From positions 371,417 to 435,416 of the forward strand of contig FREU01000004.1 in the NCBI GenBank assembly GCA_900143615.1: a stretch of DNA of 64,000 nucleotides, written 5' to 3'. This document shows, piece after piece, positions 1 to 8,449 of the stretch (the first letter of the stretch is position 1; every line of letters begins with the position of its first letter). This DNA is from Rhodobacteraceae bacterium Alg231-30. GTDB taxonomy: Bacteria > Pseudomonadota > Alphaproteobacteria > Rhodobacterales > Rhodobacteraceae. A model generated the notes under the pieces. It was not told the origin of the DNA and searched no databases. It saw only the letters and a program-made list of their open reading frames with translations. The position numbers were made by a program, and so were the translations under genes.

Positions 1-86
1 CTAATGCACTCTGGCACGAGATCTCATGCGCTCAAGTCCCAACCCAGCCTAATCTGCGACTGGGTTGAACGAGGGCCACAATTTGC

Positions 87-791
87 TTAGGACGATTTTT
101 CAAAAACCAGAACCCGCGCGCGGTATTCCTTGTTTTGTTTGCGGGTATCAATTGCGTCTTTGAGCTCACCATAGTCGCCAAAGCGCTCTTCAAAAAACTG
201 AACCAGACGCTCAAATGTAATGCCAAACGGGTCTAGCGGATTGGCGGCGTCAGGGCTCTGGCCCTTGGAATGATCCAGCAGCAACAGCCCGCCGGGCCGT
301 AACGCATCGATCCATGCCAAAAACGCTTTTTCAGGCTCAAACGCGTGATCCCAAGAGTTCGAGTAGATGAAATCCGCTTGGTTTGACCACTCTGGATTTG
401 TCTCGTGAAAGTCCCACTGTACAGTGTTCGCAAACTGGCTGGCAGTGTCGGAAATTTCGGTTCCAATCACATTTGCGGAATCATTCAGATTATCTCGGAA
501 CCAAGCCTGCTCTGCGCCACGGCGGGTCCCATGACAGATCGCAAATGAAACTTCTCCCAAATTTTGTGTGATGTAATCGGAGAGAATCACGATGTGCGAT
601 TCTTTGACGAATTGCATGCGCAACTTGGCTTTGTTGCCGCTGATCTGCACATCCTTGTAGGCCTCATAGCCCGAATATTTGTACAGAACCATGCCGTCTT
701 CTTCGGTTCTCACCGCCCCAGACCGCTCTGTCGCTTCTAGAACGGCGCGCTTGTAAGGGCCGAGTTTCTTTTTGCGCTCAGTTTCAGTCAT
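87..791 (-). CDS. SAM-dependent methyltransferase-like protein
   Basis: 234 aa. A longer frame extends upstream to 842, but the ATG at 791 is preceded at ideal spacing by a strong Shine-Dalgarno (AAAGGAGGT), so I use that start. The middle resembles a class I Rossmann methyltransferase: a FAICHGTRRGAE glycine-containing loop, VIGTEIS (acidic residue after strand 2), WDFHE, and LRPGGLLLLDHS typical of motif VI. The substrate is unknown. The N-terminal ~80 residues are charged and unassigned. It stands alone, with tRNA-Lys on the same strand upstream. The methyltransferase fold is inferred from motifs only; a general 'hypothetical protein' call would also be defensible. Confidence 0.7.
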   Translation of the reverse strand: MTETERKKKLGPYKRAVLEATERSGAVRTEEDGMVLYKYSGYEAYKDVQISGNKAKLRMQFVKESHIVILSDYITQNLGEVSFAICHGTRRGAEQAWFRDNLNDSANVIGTEISDTASQFANTVQWDFHETNPEWSNQADFIYSNSWDHAFEPEKAFLAWIDALRPGGLLLLDHSKGQSPDAANPLDPFGITFERLVQFFEERFGDYGELKDAIDTRKQNKEYRARVLVFEKSS

Positions 792-1188
792 CTGCCTACC
801 TCCTTTACAGCGTTGCACACGCTGCACACTTTCGTACTTCACCCACTCGTGGGTCGGATCATCTATATTGAGGTTGTTCTTGTCACCCCTTCAATTCACG
901 TTTCGTAGCTTTGAGCGTGCCACAAAGGGAGACAAGAGGCGTTTGGCTCCTACAAAATTAGCGCTATGCTCCAATTCTCAACATCCCGTCACGCTTCGCA
1001 GTATTTTCAGATACCTAAGAAGTAATCAGAGACCTTCGATATATTTCGATGGGCCACGCGATTGCGCACTCAATCGCCACGTCAAATCACTTTCTGAGGA
1101 AGCATACCGAGAAATAAAGCGCATCACAGCTGCCCGCCATGGGCACCGCGCATCACCAACTTCTTGGATATTTATCGCATAAGAGAAG
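792..1188. other. Intergenic region without a supported gene
   Basis: Lies between the methyltransferase start and tRNA-Lys. The reading frames here have no convincing start or family resemblance. A perfect 14-bp palindrome (ACCCACTCGTGGGT, 841-854) sits about 50 bp upstream of the methyltransferase ATG and could be an operator or short hairpin. A tandem GTGCAGC/GTGCAAC-like direct repeat lies between it and the ribosome binding site on the minus strand. No clear terminator was seen for tRNA-Lys. Confidence 0.5.
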
Positions 1189-1264
1189 TGGTGAGCCGTG
1201 ATGGGTTCGAACCATCGACCTACTGATTAAAAGTCAGTTGCTCTACCAACTGAGCTAACGGCCC
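1189..1264 (-). tRNA. tRNA-Lys (anticodon TTT)
   Basis: 76 nt including an encoded 3' CCA. On the minus strand the acceptor stem GGGCCGT pairs with ACGGCTC (one G-U pair). The D arm is AGCTCAGTTGGTAGAGC. The anticodon stem CTGAC/GTCAG-type encloses TTTTAA with anticodon TTT, and the T arm has GGTTCGAACC. All four arms fold normally. Confidence 0.97.
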
Positions 1265-1280
1265 ACTGTCTGTGAGGGGC

Positions 1281-1309
1281 TATCTATGGTGAGAGTCGGA
1301 GGGGGTCAA
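1281..1309 (-). promoter_or_regulatory. Sigma-70-type promoter for tRNA-Lys
   Basis: On the minus strand a TTGACC -35 hexamer (1304-1309) is separated by exactly 17 bp from a TAGATA -10 hexamer (1281-1286). That places the start site about 10 nt before the tRNA 5' end, a normal arrangement for a tRNA gene. The call is from sequence only. Confidence 0.6.
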
Positions 1310-1364
1310 GCCGATTCTTAAGAAAAATGTTCAACCCCTAGAAACCTTATTCCAACAGGCGTAT

Positions 1365-2207
1365 ATGCGCTCAATGAACATACGCCAGAACACCACTTTG
1401 CCCTTTATGAAAATGCACGGGCTGGGAAACGACTTTGTTGTCGTGGATTCGCGTACGCGCGCGTTTGATCTCACGAAATCCCAGATCACAGCCATCGCGC
1501 GACGCCACCAAGGTGTGGGGTTTGATCAGCTTGCGGTAATCACAAATGGCGACGCCGATGCGCATCTGACGTTTTACAATGCTGACGGTTCGACCTCTGC
1601 GGCTTGCGGCAATGCCACGCGATGTATCGCGCGTCATCTGATGGATGAGACCGGCCTAGATGCGCTGACTCTAACCACGGATCGCGGCACATTGTATGCG
1701 CGAGAGGCGGGCAACGGGCTGACGTCGGTGAACATGGGACATCCGCAATTAAACTGGCACGAGGTCCCGCTGGCGCGTGAGATGGACACTCTGGAGCTTC
1801 CAATCGACGGAGCCCCCACCGCGACGGGCATGGGCAATCCCCATTGCACGTTCTTTGTGGACGATGTTTCGAGTATCGATCTGCCAACGTTCGGAGCTGC
1901 GCACGAACATCATCCGCTGTATCCGGAACGCACCAACGTGCAGGTCGCCAAACTCATTGGCCCCGACCATGTTCGCATGCGCGTCTGGGAGCGCGGAGTG
2001 GGCATCACGCTGGCCTCTGGCTCATCGTCTTGCGCCACGGCTGTCGCTGCCGCGCGACGTGGCCTGACGGGCCGCAAGGTCCAGATCGACCTTGATGGTG
2101 GTACGCTGTGGATCGAGTGGGCAGAAGAGGGCGTCTGGATGACTGGCGCCACTGAGCATGTCTTTACAGGTCACTTTACCCATGAATTCCTTGAGGCCGC
2201 GAAATGA
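1365..2207 (+). CDS. dapF: Diaminopimelate epimerase DapF
   Basis: 280 aa, the usual family length. It interconverts LL- and meso-diaminopimelate for lysine and peptidoglycan synthesis. The N-terminal MKMHGLGNDFVVVD signature and the first catalytic cysteine (SAACGN, Cys81) are present. The second catalytic cysteine, expected in an ACGSGAC-type motif, is Ser218 here (LASGSSSC). ATG codons at 1365, 1374 and 1407 are possible starts; 1365 has AGG at reasonable spacing, and the conserved part begins near codon 13. It overlaps mtaB by 4 nt (ATGA), so the two are probably co-transcribed. The family call is sure; activity with a Ser at this position is not established here. Confidence 0.95.
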   Translation: MRSMNIRQNTTLPFMKMHGLGNDFVVVDSRTRAFDLTKSQITAIARRHQGVGFDQLAVITNGDADAHLTFYNADGSTSAACGNATRCIARHLMDETGLDALTLTTDRGTLYAREAGNGLTSVNMGHPQLNWHEVPLAREMDTLELPIDGAPTATGMGNPHCTFFVDDVSSIDLPTFGAAHEHHPLYPERTNVQVAKLIGPDHVRMRVWERGVGITLASGSSSCATAVAAARRGLTGRKVQIDLDGGTLWIEWAEEGVWMTGATEHVFTGHFTHEFLEAAK

Positions 2208-3466
2208 CTGCCGCTCCACCGAAATTCACCACACTGGGATGCCGTCTGAACGCCTATGAAACCGAGGCGATGAAGAAGATGTCCCAAGAGGCCGGATTGG
2301 GCGACGCTGTCATTGTGAACACCTGCGCCGTCACCGCCGAGGCTGTGCGCAAATCCCGTCAGGAAATCCGCCGTCTACGCCGAGAAAATCCTTCCGCACG
2401 GATCATCGTGACAGGTTGCGCCGCACAAACCGAACCGGAAACTTTCGCCGCCATGACTGAGGTCGACAAGGTCATCGGCAACACCGAGAAGATGATGCCG
2501 GGCACATGGAACGGCATGGCTGCCGATTTTATTGGCGAGAGCGAAAAGGTACAGGTCGACGACATCATGTCAGTGACCGAAACCGCCGGCCATCTGATCG
2601 ACGGGTTTGGCACGCGAAGCCGCGCCTATGTGCAGGTTCAAAATGGCTGTGACCATCGGTGCACCTTCTGTATTATCCCCTACGGTCGCGGCAATTCGCG
2701 CTCGGTGCCCGCGGGTGTTGTGGTGGATCAGATCAAGCGTTTGGTCGATCGTGGATTTAACGAAGTGGTCTTAACGGGTGTCGACCTCACCAGCTGGGGT
2801 GCTGATTTACCTGCCACACCCAGATTAGGTGATCTGGTGATGCGCATCCTGAAACTGGTGCCGGATCTGCCGCGCCTGCGCATCTCGTCGATCGACTCGA
2901 TTGAGGCTGATGACAATCTGATGCAAGCGATTGCCACCGAGCCGCGCTTGATGCCTCACCTACATCTGAGCCTTCAACATGGTGACGATCTGATCCTGAA
3001 ACGAATGGCACGTCGTCATCTACGTGACGACGCCATCGCGTTTTGCGAGCAAGCCCGCCACCTGCGTCCCGACATGACCTTTGGCGCCGACATCATCGCG
3101 GGCTTCCCCACCGAAACCGACGCCCACTTTGAGAATTCTCTCAAACTTGTGGCTGATTGCGACCTCACATGGTTGCACGTCTTTCCCTACTCCAAACGCA
3201 CAGGCACACCAGCGGCGAAAATTCCAAGTCAGGTGAATGGCAACATCATCAAAGAGCGCTCGGCGCGTCTGCGTACTGCTGGCGATGCACAGGTCAAAAA
3301 GCACCTTGAGGCGCAACTGGGCAAGTCTCACCACATCCTGATGGAAAACGCCCACATGGGTCGCACCGAGCAATTCACCGAAGTCACATTTGAACACCCC
3401 CAGATCGAGGGGTCTATTGTTTCGACCACCATTACCGGCATGTCCGGCACACAGTTGGTGGCATGA
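2204..3466 (+). CDS. mtaB: tRNA threonylcarbamoyladenosine methylthiotransferase MtaB
   Basis: 420 aa radical-SAM enzyme expected to convert t6A37 to ms2t6A37 in ANN-decoding tRNAs. The N-terminal methylthiotransferase domain carries the three cluster cysteines Cys13, Cys41 and Cys72 (TLGCRLN, NTCAVT, TGCAAQ). The radical-SAM CxxxCxxC motif is at Cys149, Cys153 and Cys156. The short N-terminus and sequence style fit MtaB rather than MiaB. Its start overlaps the dapF stop by 4 nt and its stop overlaps the following GST start by 4 nt, which makes a tight three-gene operon. Confidence 0.92.
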   Translation: MTAAPPKFTTLGCRLNAYETEAMKKMSQEAGLGDAVIVNTCAVTAEAVRKSRQEIRRLRRENPSARIIVTGCAAQTEPETFAAMTEVDKVIGNTEKMMPGTWNGMAADFIGESEKVQVDDIMSVTETAGHLIDGFGTRSRAYVQVQNGCDHRCTFCIIPYGRGNSRSVPAGVVVDQIKRLVDRGFNEVVLTGVDLTSWGADLPATPRLGDLVMRILKLVPDLPRLRISSIDSIEADDNLMQAIATEPRLMPHLHLSLQHGDDLILKRMARRHLRDDAIAFCEQARHLRPDMTFGADIIAGFPTETDAHFENSLKLVADCDLTWLHVFPYSKRTGTPAAKIPSQVNGNIIKERSARLRTAGDAQVKKHLEAQLGKSHHILMENAHMGRTEQFTEVTFEHPQIEGSIVSTTITGMSGTQLVA

Positions 3467-4113
3467 CCCCGATCCTCTACAGTTTCCGGCGCTGCCCCTA
3501 TGCGATCCGCGCACGGCTTGCGGTTGCTGTGTCAGGCGTTGAAGTCGAACTTCGTGAAATTCTGTTGCGTGACAAAGCCCCAGAGTTTTTGGCAACATCT
3601 CCCAGCGCCACGGTACCATGCCTTAAAACCGACACCCAAGTGATCGACGAGAGCTTTGACGTGATGCTGTGGGCGTTGCAGCAAAATGACCCTGACGGTT
3701 GGCTTGAGGTGCCCAAAGACGGCTTTGCGCTGATTGAAGAAGCCGACGGCCCGTTTAAGACTGCACTGGATCGCACAAAATATCACACGCGGTATGCCGA
3801 TGCGGACCCTGAGGTTTGCCGCGCGGATGCGATGCAGTTTTTGGACAAACTAAACGAGCAGCTAGAGGGGCAGAGCTATCTGTTTGGGGCGCAGCCAAGT
3901 CTGGCCGATATGGCGATCCTGCCGTTTGTGCGCCAGTTCGCTTTTATTGATAAGCCCCGCTTTGATACCGAAGCAGGCGCGGCCACTTGCCAGTGGCTAG
4001 AAACGTTTCTGGAATCGACCCTGTTCCACGGCGTTATGTCAAAATTGCCGGTCTGGCAGACAGGTGATTTACCTACACACCTAAACCAAGGCATCCGCCT
4101 CCCTGCGAGTTAA
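3463..4113 (+). CDS. Glutathione S-transferase family protein
   Basis: 216 aa. The N-terminal thioredoxin-like domain begins ILYSFRRCPYAIRARLA, with the CPYA motif typical of the glutaredoxin-like and omega-type branches. ATVPCL is the cis-Pro glutathione-binding loop. Residues ~85-215 form the all-helical C-terminal domain (SLADMAILPFVRQFA is the N-capping region). It probably conjugates or reduces via glutathione in the cytoplasm; the substrate is not predictable. It is translationally coupled to mtaB (4-nt overlap). Confidence 0.88.
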   Translation: MTPILYSFRRCPYAIRARLAVAVSGVEVELREILLRDKAPEFLATSPSATVPCLKTDTQVIDESFDVMLWALQQNDPDGWLEVPKDGFALIEEADGPFKTALDRTKYHTRYADADPEVCRADAMQFLDKLNEQLEGQSYLFGAQPSLADMAILPFVRQFAFIDKPRFDTEAGAATCQWLETFLESTLFHGVMSKLPVWQTGDLPTHLNQGIRLPAS

Positions 4114-4216
4114 CGGCCAATCTAGCGCACGCGCCCAAATATGTTTGATGCAAGCGGTCCTTGCCAAACGTCCATAGCCGCTGCACCATCGCTCGCGAAA
4201 TCATGCGAGCCTCCAG

Positions 4217-4855
4217 ATGCATCCTAACCCCAGCTTCCGAGCGACCGCCAAAGATCAAAACCTCGCCTTTGCACGCGAGCGCAGTTTTGGCGTGCTCACG
4301 ATAAGCGCGGCTGACGGACCACCGCTCATTTCGCATATCCCGTTTCTGCTTGACCCCGATACAAACACTGCCGACCTGCATCTTGTGCGATCTAACCCTA
4401 TGACGCGCGCTGTTCAGGGTTCCGTTGCCGCGCGTCTCGCGGTCACGGGACCGGATAGCTATGTCTCGCCCGACTGGTATGGAGTTGGCGATCAGGTCCC
4501 GACTTGGAACTATGTCGCGGTGCATTTGACAGGCCAGCTGGAACCGCTGCCGCAAAATCAGCTTTCGGATTTGCTTGAACGCCTCTCTCAACACTTCGAA
4601 GACCAACTCTTGCCCAAACCTGCGTGGCATCACTCCAAGATGGACGCTGACGCATATACGCGCATGTTGCGTATGATTATGCCTTTCCGACTGCGCATAG
4701 ACACCGTCGACGGAACATGGAAACTTGGTCAGAACAAGCCCAACGATGTACGCCAACGTGCTGCCGAACATATGCACACCTATGGCATCGGAAGCGATGT
4801 GCGTGTGCTGGCGGCCTTGATGCAGTCCCCCATTTCAGACCCATCGCAGGAGTAG
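4217..4855 (+). CDS. FMN-binding negative transcriptional regulator, PaiB family
   Basis: 212 aa. The start MHPNPSFRAT, followed by a split-barrel flavin-binding fold (GVLTISAADGPPLISHIPFLL) and TWNYVAVHLTGQ, is typical of PaiB-like proteins. These are annotated as FMN-binding regulators of protease and sporulation genes in Bacillus, but their role in proteobacteria is poorly defined and may be a flavin-dependent oxidoreductase. It is followed after 4 nt by a GST gene, so the two are probably co-transcribed and linked to stress or detoxification. Confidence 0.82.
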   Translation: MHPNPSFRATAKDQNLAFARERSFGVLTISAADGPPLISHIPFLLDPDTNTADLHLVRSNPMTRAVQGSVAARLAVTGPDSYVSPDWYGVGDQVPTWNYVAVHLTGQLEPLPQNQLSDLLERLSQHFEDQLLPKPAWHHSKMDADAYTRMLRMIMPFRLRIDTVDGTWKLGQNKPNDVRQRAAEHMHTYGIGSDVRVLAALMQSPISDPSQE

Positions 4856-4859
4856 ACCT

Positions 4860-5465
4860 TTGCAACTCATTTTCTCACCCGCCTCTCCCTTTGTTCGTAA
4901 GGTGCGCGTCACCTTGATCGAGACAAACCAAGCCGATGACGTCGAATTGGTGCGCGTCGCCACCACCGCACTGAACACGGCACCGGAAGCTGCGGCGGCG
5001 AACCCATTGGGCAAAATCCCCGCTTTGGTGCGCCCCGATGGCCCAGCGATCTACGACAGCCGCGTGATTTGTCGCTACTTGACCGCGCGGGCGGGCGCGG
5101 ACCTTTATCCCGAGGATCGGTTGTGGGATGTGCTCACGCTCGAAGCGACGGGAGACGGCATTCTGGAGTCGGCTGTGTCCATGGTTTATGAGAAACGGCT
5201 GCGTCCTGCCGAGATGGTCTTTGATGAGTGGATCGACTCTCAATGGGGCAAAGTGAGCGGTGCCCTAGACGTGCTAAATACGCGCTGGATGAGCCATCTG
5301 TATGGACCATTTGATATGGGACAAATCGCGATCGGCTGCGCATTAGGCTATCTCGATTTTCGTCATGATGAGCGGGACTGGAGATATGGGCGTGACGCGC
5401 TTGCGGCTTGGCACAAAGCGTTCAGTGAGCGCAAGAGCATTATGGAAACCATTCCAACCGATTGA
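4860..5465 (+). CDS. Glutathione S-transferase
   Basis: 201 aa. Starts at TTG (4860) with GCAGGAG about 7 nt upstream; there is no in-frame ATG nearby. The N-terminal domain (IFSPASPFVRKVRVTL; NPLGKIPALV; YDSRVICRYL) is a clear GST thioredoxin fold with the IPAL cis-Pro loop and a DSR glutathione-contact turn. The C-terminal helical domain follows. It differs strongly from the GST at 3463, so it is not a recent duplicate. It sits 4 nt behind the PaiB-like gene. Confidence 0.9.
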   Translation: MQLIFSPASPFVRKVRVTLIETNQADDVELVRVATTALNTAPEAAAANPLGKIPALVRPDGPAIYDSRVICRYLTARAGADLYPEDRLWDVLTLEATGDGILESAVSMVYEKRLRPAEMVFDEWIDSQWGKVSGALDVLNTRWMSHLYGPFDMGQIAIGCALGYLDFRHDERDWRYGRDALAAWHKAFSERKSIMETIPTD

Positions 5466-5565
5466 TCAGATTAGGTTTTACATTTAATTCACGACTCAAA
5501 TAAAATACTTTATTTGCGAAGTAAAACCCGCTACCGTTTAGAGCGTGAACGCATAAATGCGTCAC

Positions 5566-5582
5566 AAAAAGCCTTTCGGCTT
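5566..5582 (-). terminator. Rho-independent terminator of the formate dehydrogenase operon
   Basis: On the minus strand AAGCC-GAAA-GGCTT is followed directly by TTTTT. The stem is short (5 bp, extendable with G-U pairs) with a GNRA-type loop. It lies ~85 nt beyond the fdsA stop. Confidence 0.6.
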
Positions 5583-5612
5583 CTCATGGGGTCACATGTT
5601 GTCGAAAGGGGG

Positions 5613-5655
5613 ACTCCGGTGGTGAAGCGCTTTTAGGACGCCTCCCCACCGGAGT
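5613..5655. repeat. Perfect 10-bp inverted repeat between convergent genes
   Basis: ACTCCGGTGG (5613-5622) and CCACCGGAGT (5646-5655) form a long-loop hairpin just after the fdsA stop on the minus strand. There is no T-tract on either strand, so it is more likely an mRNA 3'-end stabiliser than a terminator. Confidence 0.5.
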
Positions 5656-5664
5656 TCAATTTCT

Positions 5665-8448
5665 CTACTCAGCCGCAACAGGCGCGTTCGCTTTTTCCAC
5701 ACGCAAAGCCGAGAATTTGAACTCGGGGATTTTGCCAAATGGATCCAACGCATCATTGGTCAGAATGTTGGCCGCCGCTTCGACATAGGCAAACGGCAGG
5801 AACACATTGTCCTCTGCGATTGCCCGATCCGCTCGCGCCATCACCGTGATCGACCCACGACGGGTTGTCAGGCGCACGAACTCACCCGCCTCTACGCCCA
5901 TTGCCCGCAAGGTTTTGGGGTTCAGCGAACAGTTTGCTTCCGGCTCAACCGCGTCGAGCACTTTGGAGCGACGCGTCATCGATCCGGTGTGCCAATGCTC
6001 AAGCTGACGACCTGTGATCAACACAAACGGATACTCTGTGTCTTGGGTTTCTGCAGGTGAGATCACATTGGCTGGTGCAAACCGCGCGCGGCCATCTGCG
6101 CGTGGGAAGCCATCACCAAACACAATCGGCTGACCGGGATCTTCGGGGCTGAGTGACGGATACGTCACCGACTCGCCCTCAAGGCGGTCCCAAGTGATGT
6201 TGTCGAGCGAGCCCATATTGAGCTTCATCTCGGCAAAGACCTCTTTGGGGTGCGTATAGGTCCAGTTCAGACCCAGACGTTTTGCCAATTCAACTTCGAT
6301 CCACCAATCTTCCTTGGCCTCGCCTGGCGCTGGAGCGACTTGACGTCCCATCTGCACCTGACGGTTGGTATTGGTCACGGTGCCGGTTTTCTCATACCAC
6401 GCCGAACTTGGCAGGATAACATCGGCAAAGTTTGCGGTTTCGGTCAAGAAGATATCCTGCACCACCAGATGATCCAGCATCGCCAGCGCCTCGCGGGCGT
6501 GCTCGACGTCAGGGTCTGACATCGCTGGGTTTTCGCCCAGAATATACATGCCCTTGATTTCGCGATCATGGATGGCGTGGATGATCTCGACCACGGTGAG
6601 ACCTTTTTGGTTCGAGAAATCTTCCGACTTCCACACATCTGTAAAGGCCGAGCGCACGCCGTCATCCATGACGGATTGATAGTCCGGCAAGAACATCGGG
6701 ATCAGGCCCGCATCTGACGCGCCCTGCACGTTGTTCTGGCCACGCAGCGGGTGCAGACCTGCGCCGGATTTACCAATGTTGCCAGTCATCAGCGCCAAGG
6801 AGATCAGACAACGCACATTGTCTGTACCGTGAATGTGTTGTGACACACCCATGCCCCAGAAAATCATGCCAGCTTTGCCTGCCGCAAAGGTGCGGGCCGC
6901 ATCGCGCAGCTGCTCTGGTGAGATGCCGCAGATCTCGGTCATCTTTTCAGGCGCAAAGTCCTTCAGATGCTCTTTCATCGCGTCCCACCCTTCGGTGAAC
7001 TGGCCGATGTAGGCGGGATCATAAAGCTCTTCTTCAACGATCACATGCATGATCGCGTTCAGCATCGACACATCACCGCCGGGTTTGAACTGCAAACGGT
7101 GGGTGGCGAATTTGCCAAGACCGACGCCGCGTGGATCACAGACGATCAGCTTGCCGCCACGTTTGGCGAATTGCTTGAAGTAGGTCGCTGCAACTGGGTG
7201 GTTTTCAATCGGGTTACAGCCGATGACAATCGCCACGTCTGCATTTTCGATCTCGTTAAAGGTCGCGGTCACAGCGCCCGAGCCGACGTTTTCAATCAGC
7301 GCCGACACCGATGAAGCGTGGCAAAGACGGGTACAGTGGTCGACGTTGTTGTGACCAAAGCCCTGACGGATCAGCTTCTGGAACAGATAGGCTTCTTCGT
7401 TTGAACATTTGGCGGAGCCAAAGCCTGCCACGTTGGTGGGCTTCTCCTCGCGCAGCTTCAACATCCCTTGAGCCGCGAAATCCAGCGCTTCATCCCAAGA
7501 GGCTTCGCGGAAGTGTGTCATCAGGTTGCCGGGATCGACGTTCAGCCCCTTGGCGGGCGCATCTTCGCGCCGGATCAGCGGTTTGGTCAGACGGTGCGGG
7601 TGGTTGATGTAGTCAAATCCAAAACGACCTTTGACGCACAGACGGTTTTCATTCGCAGGACCATCAATGCCTTCGACATATTTGATCTTGTCGTCTTTGA
7701 TCTTGAATTTGATCTGACAGCCAACTCCGCAATAGGGGCAGACACTTTCGACTTCGCGGTCAAAGTCAGCACTATCGCCAGCTTGGTTCTCATCCAGCAG
7801 GGCCGCAGGCATCAAGGCGCCGGTTGGGCAGGCCTGAACGCATTCACCGCAAGCGACACAGCTTGAGGCGCCCATCGGATCATCTTGGTCAAACACGATT
7901 TTGGCCGTGCCACCGCGACCGGCCATACCGATCACATCGTTGACCTGAACCTCGCGGCAGGCCCGCACACAGAGGTTACAGTTGATGCAGGCGTCCAAGT
8001 TGACGTTCATCGCAACGTGGCTGGCGTCCAACAGCGGGATCATTTCCGCTTCCTTGGCAGGAAAGCGGCTCTCCTCAACGCCGACTGCTTCAGCCATTTT
8101 GGCAAAGTGGCTTGAGGCGTCGTGTTTCACTTCAGGCTGATCGGCTGCCAGCAGTTCGATCACCATCTCACGCGCTTTCTTGGCGCGGTCGCTGTCGGTT
8201 TTCACAACCAGACCTTCGGTCGCGGGGCGAATGCAGGAGGCTGCCAGTACCCGCTCGCCTTCCACTTCGACCATACAGGCGCGGCAATTGCCGTCAGGAC
8301 GGTAATCCTTGGCTGGTTTGTGGCACAGGTGCGGAATGACAAATCCCTGACCGTTGGCCGCGTCCCAGATGGATGTGCCTTCCGGCACGGTGACGTCTTT
8401 GCCGTTCAGGTTAAAAGTCACCATTTCAATGCGTGCTCCGTCGGCCAT
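5665..8448 (-). CDS. fdsA: NAD-dependent formate dehydrogenase, alpha subunit
   Basis: 927 aa, cytoplasmic molybdenum- (or tungsten-) containing catalytic subunit that oxidises formate to CO2. Domain order: a [2Fe-2S] ferredoxin domain (Cys42, 55, 58, 72); two [4Fe-4S] motifs (Cys154/157/160/164 and 197/200/203/207); the cluster at the entrance of the Mo domain (Cys237/240/244/271); then the bis-MGD domain, with Cys376-His377 as the likely Mo ligand and catalytic histidine. The size and domains match FdsA of Rhodobacter capsulatus. The ATG at 8448 has GGAGGAG 7 nt upstream and starts 1 nt beyond the fdsB stop codon's first base. There is no twin-arginine signal, consistent with a soluble enzyme. 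Chaperone genes (fdhD/fdsC/fdsD) are not in this window. Confidence 0.94.
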   Translation of the reverse strand: MADGARIEMVTFNLNGKDVTVPEGTSIWDAANGQGFVIPHLCHKPAKDYRPDGNCRACMVEVEGERVLAASCIRPATEGLVVKTDSDRAKKAREMVIELLAADQPEVKHDASSHFAKMAEAVGVEESRFPAKEAEMIPLLDASHVAMNVNLDACINCNLCVRACREVQVNDVIGMAGRGGTAKIVFDQDDPMGASSCVACGECVQACPTGALMPAALLDENQAGDSADFDREVESVCPYCGVGCQIKFKIKDDKIKYVEGIDGPANENRLCVKGRFGFDYINHPHRLTKPLIRREDAPAKGLNVDPGNLMTHFREASWDEALDFAAQGMLKLREEKPTNVAGFGSAKCSNEEAYLFQKLIRQGFGHNNVDHCTRLCHASSVSALIENVGSGAVTATFNEIENADVAIVIGCNPIENHPVAATYFKQFAKRGGKLIVCDPRGVGLGKFATHRLQFKPGGDVSMLNAIMHVIVEEELYDPAYIGQFTEGWDAMKEHLKDFAPEKMTEICGISPEQLRDAARTFAAGKAGMIFWGMGVSQHIHGTDNVRCLISLALMTGNIGKSGAGLHPLRGQNNVQGASDAGLIPMFLPDYQSVMDDGVRSAFTDVWKSEDFSNQKGLTVVEIIHAIHDREIKGMYILGENPAMSDPDVEHAREALAMLDHLVVQDIFLTETANFADVILPSSAWYEKTGTVTNTNRQVQMGRQVAPAPGEAKEDWWIEVELAKRLGLNWTYTHPKEVFAEMKLNMGSLDNITWDRLEGESVTYPSLSPEDPGQPIVFGDGFPRADGRARFAPANVISPAETQDTEYPFVLITGRQLEHWHTGSMTRRSKVLDAVEPEANCSLNPKTLRAMGVEAGEFVRLTTRRGSITVMARADRAIAEDNVFLPFAYVEAAANILTNDALDPFGKIPEFKFSALRVEKANAPVAAE

Positions 8449-8449
8449 C

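Noticed and set aside
1..86. Inverted repeat CAACCCAG/CTGGGTTG at 40-67 as terminator
   Set aside because: No T-tract on either strand and nothing known about the gene to the left, so it is not called.
772..1182. Plus-strand frame of 136 codons between the methyltransferase and tRNA-Lys
   Set aside because: It begins inside the methyltransferase gene on the opposite strand and has no family resemblance or ribosome binding site.
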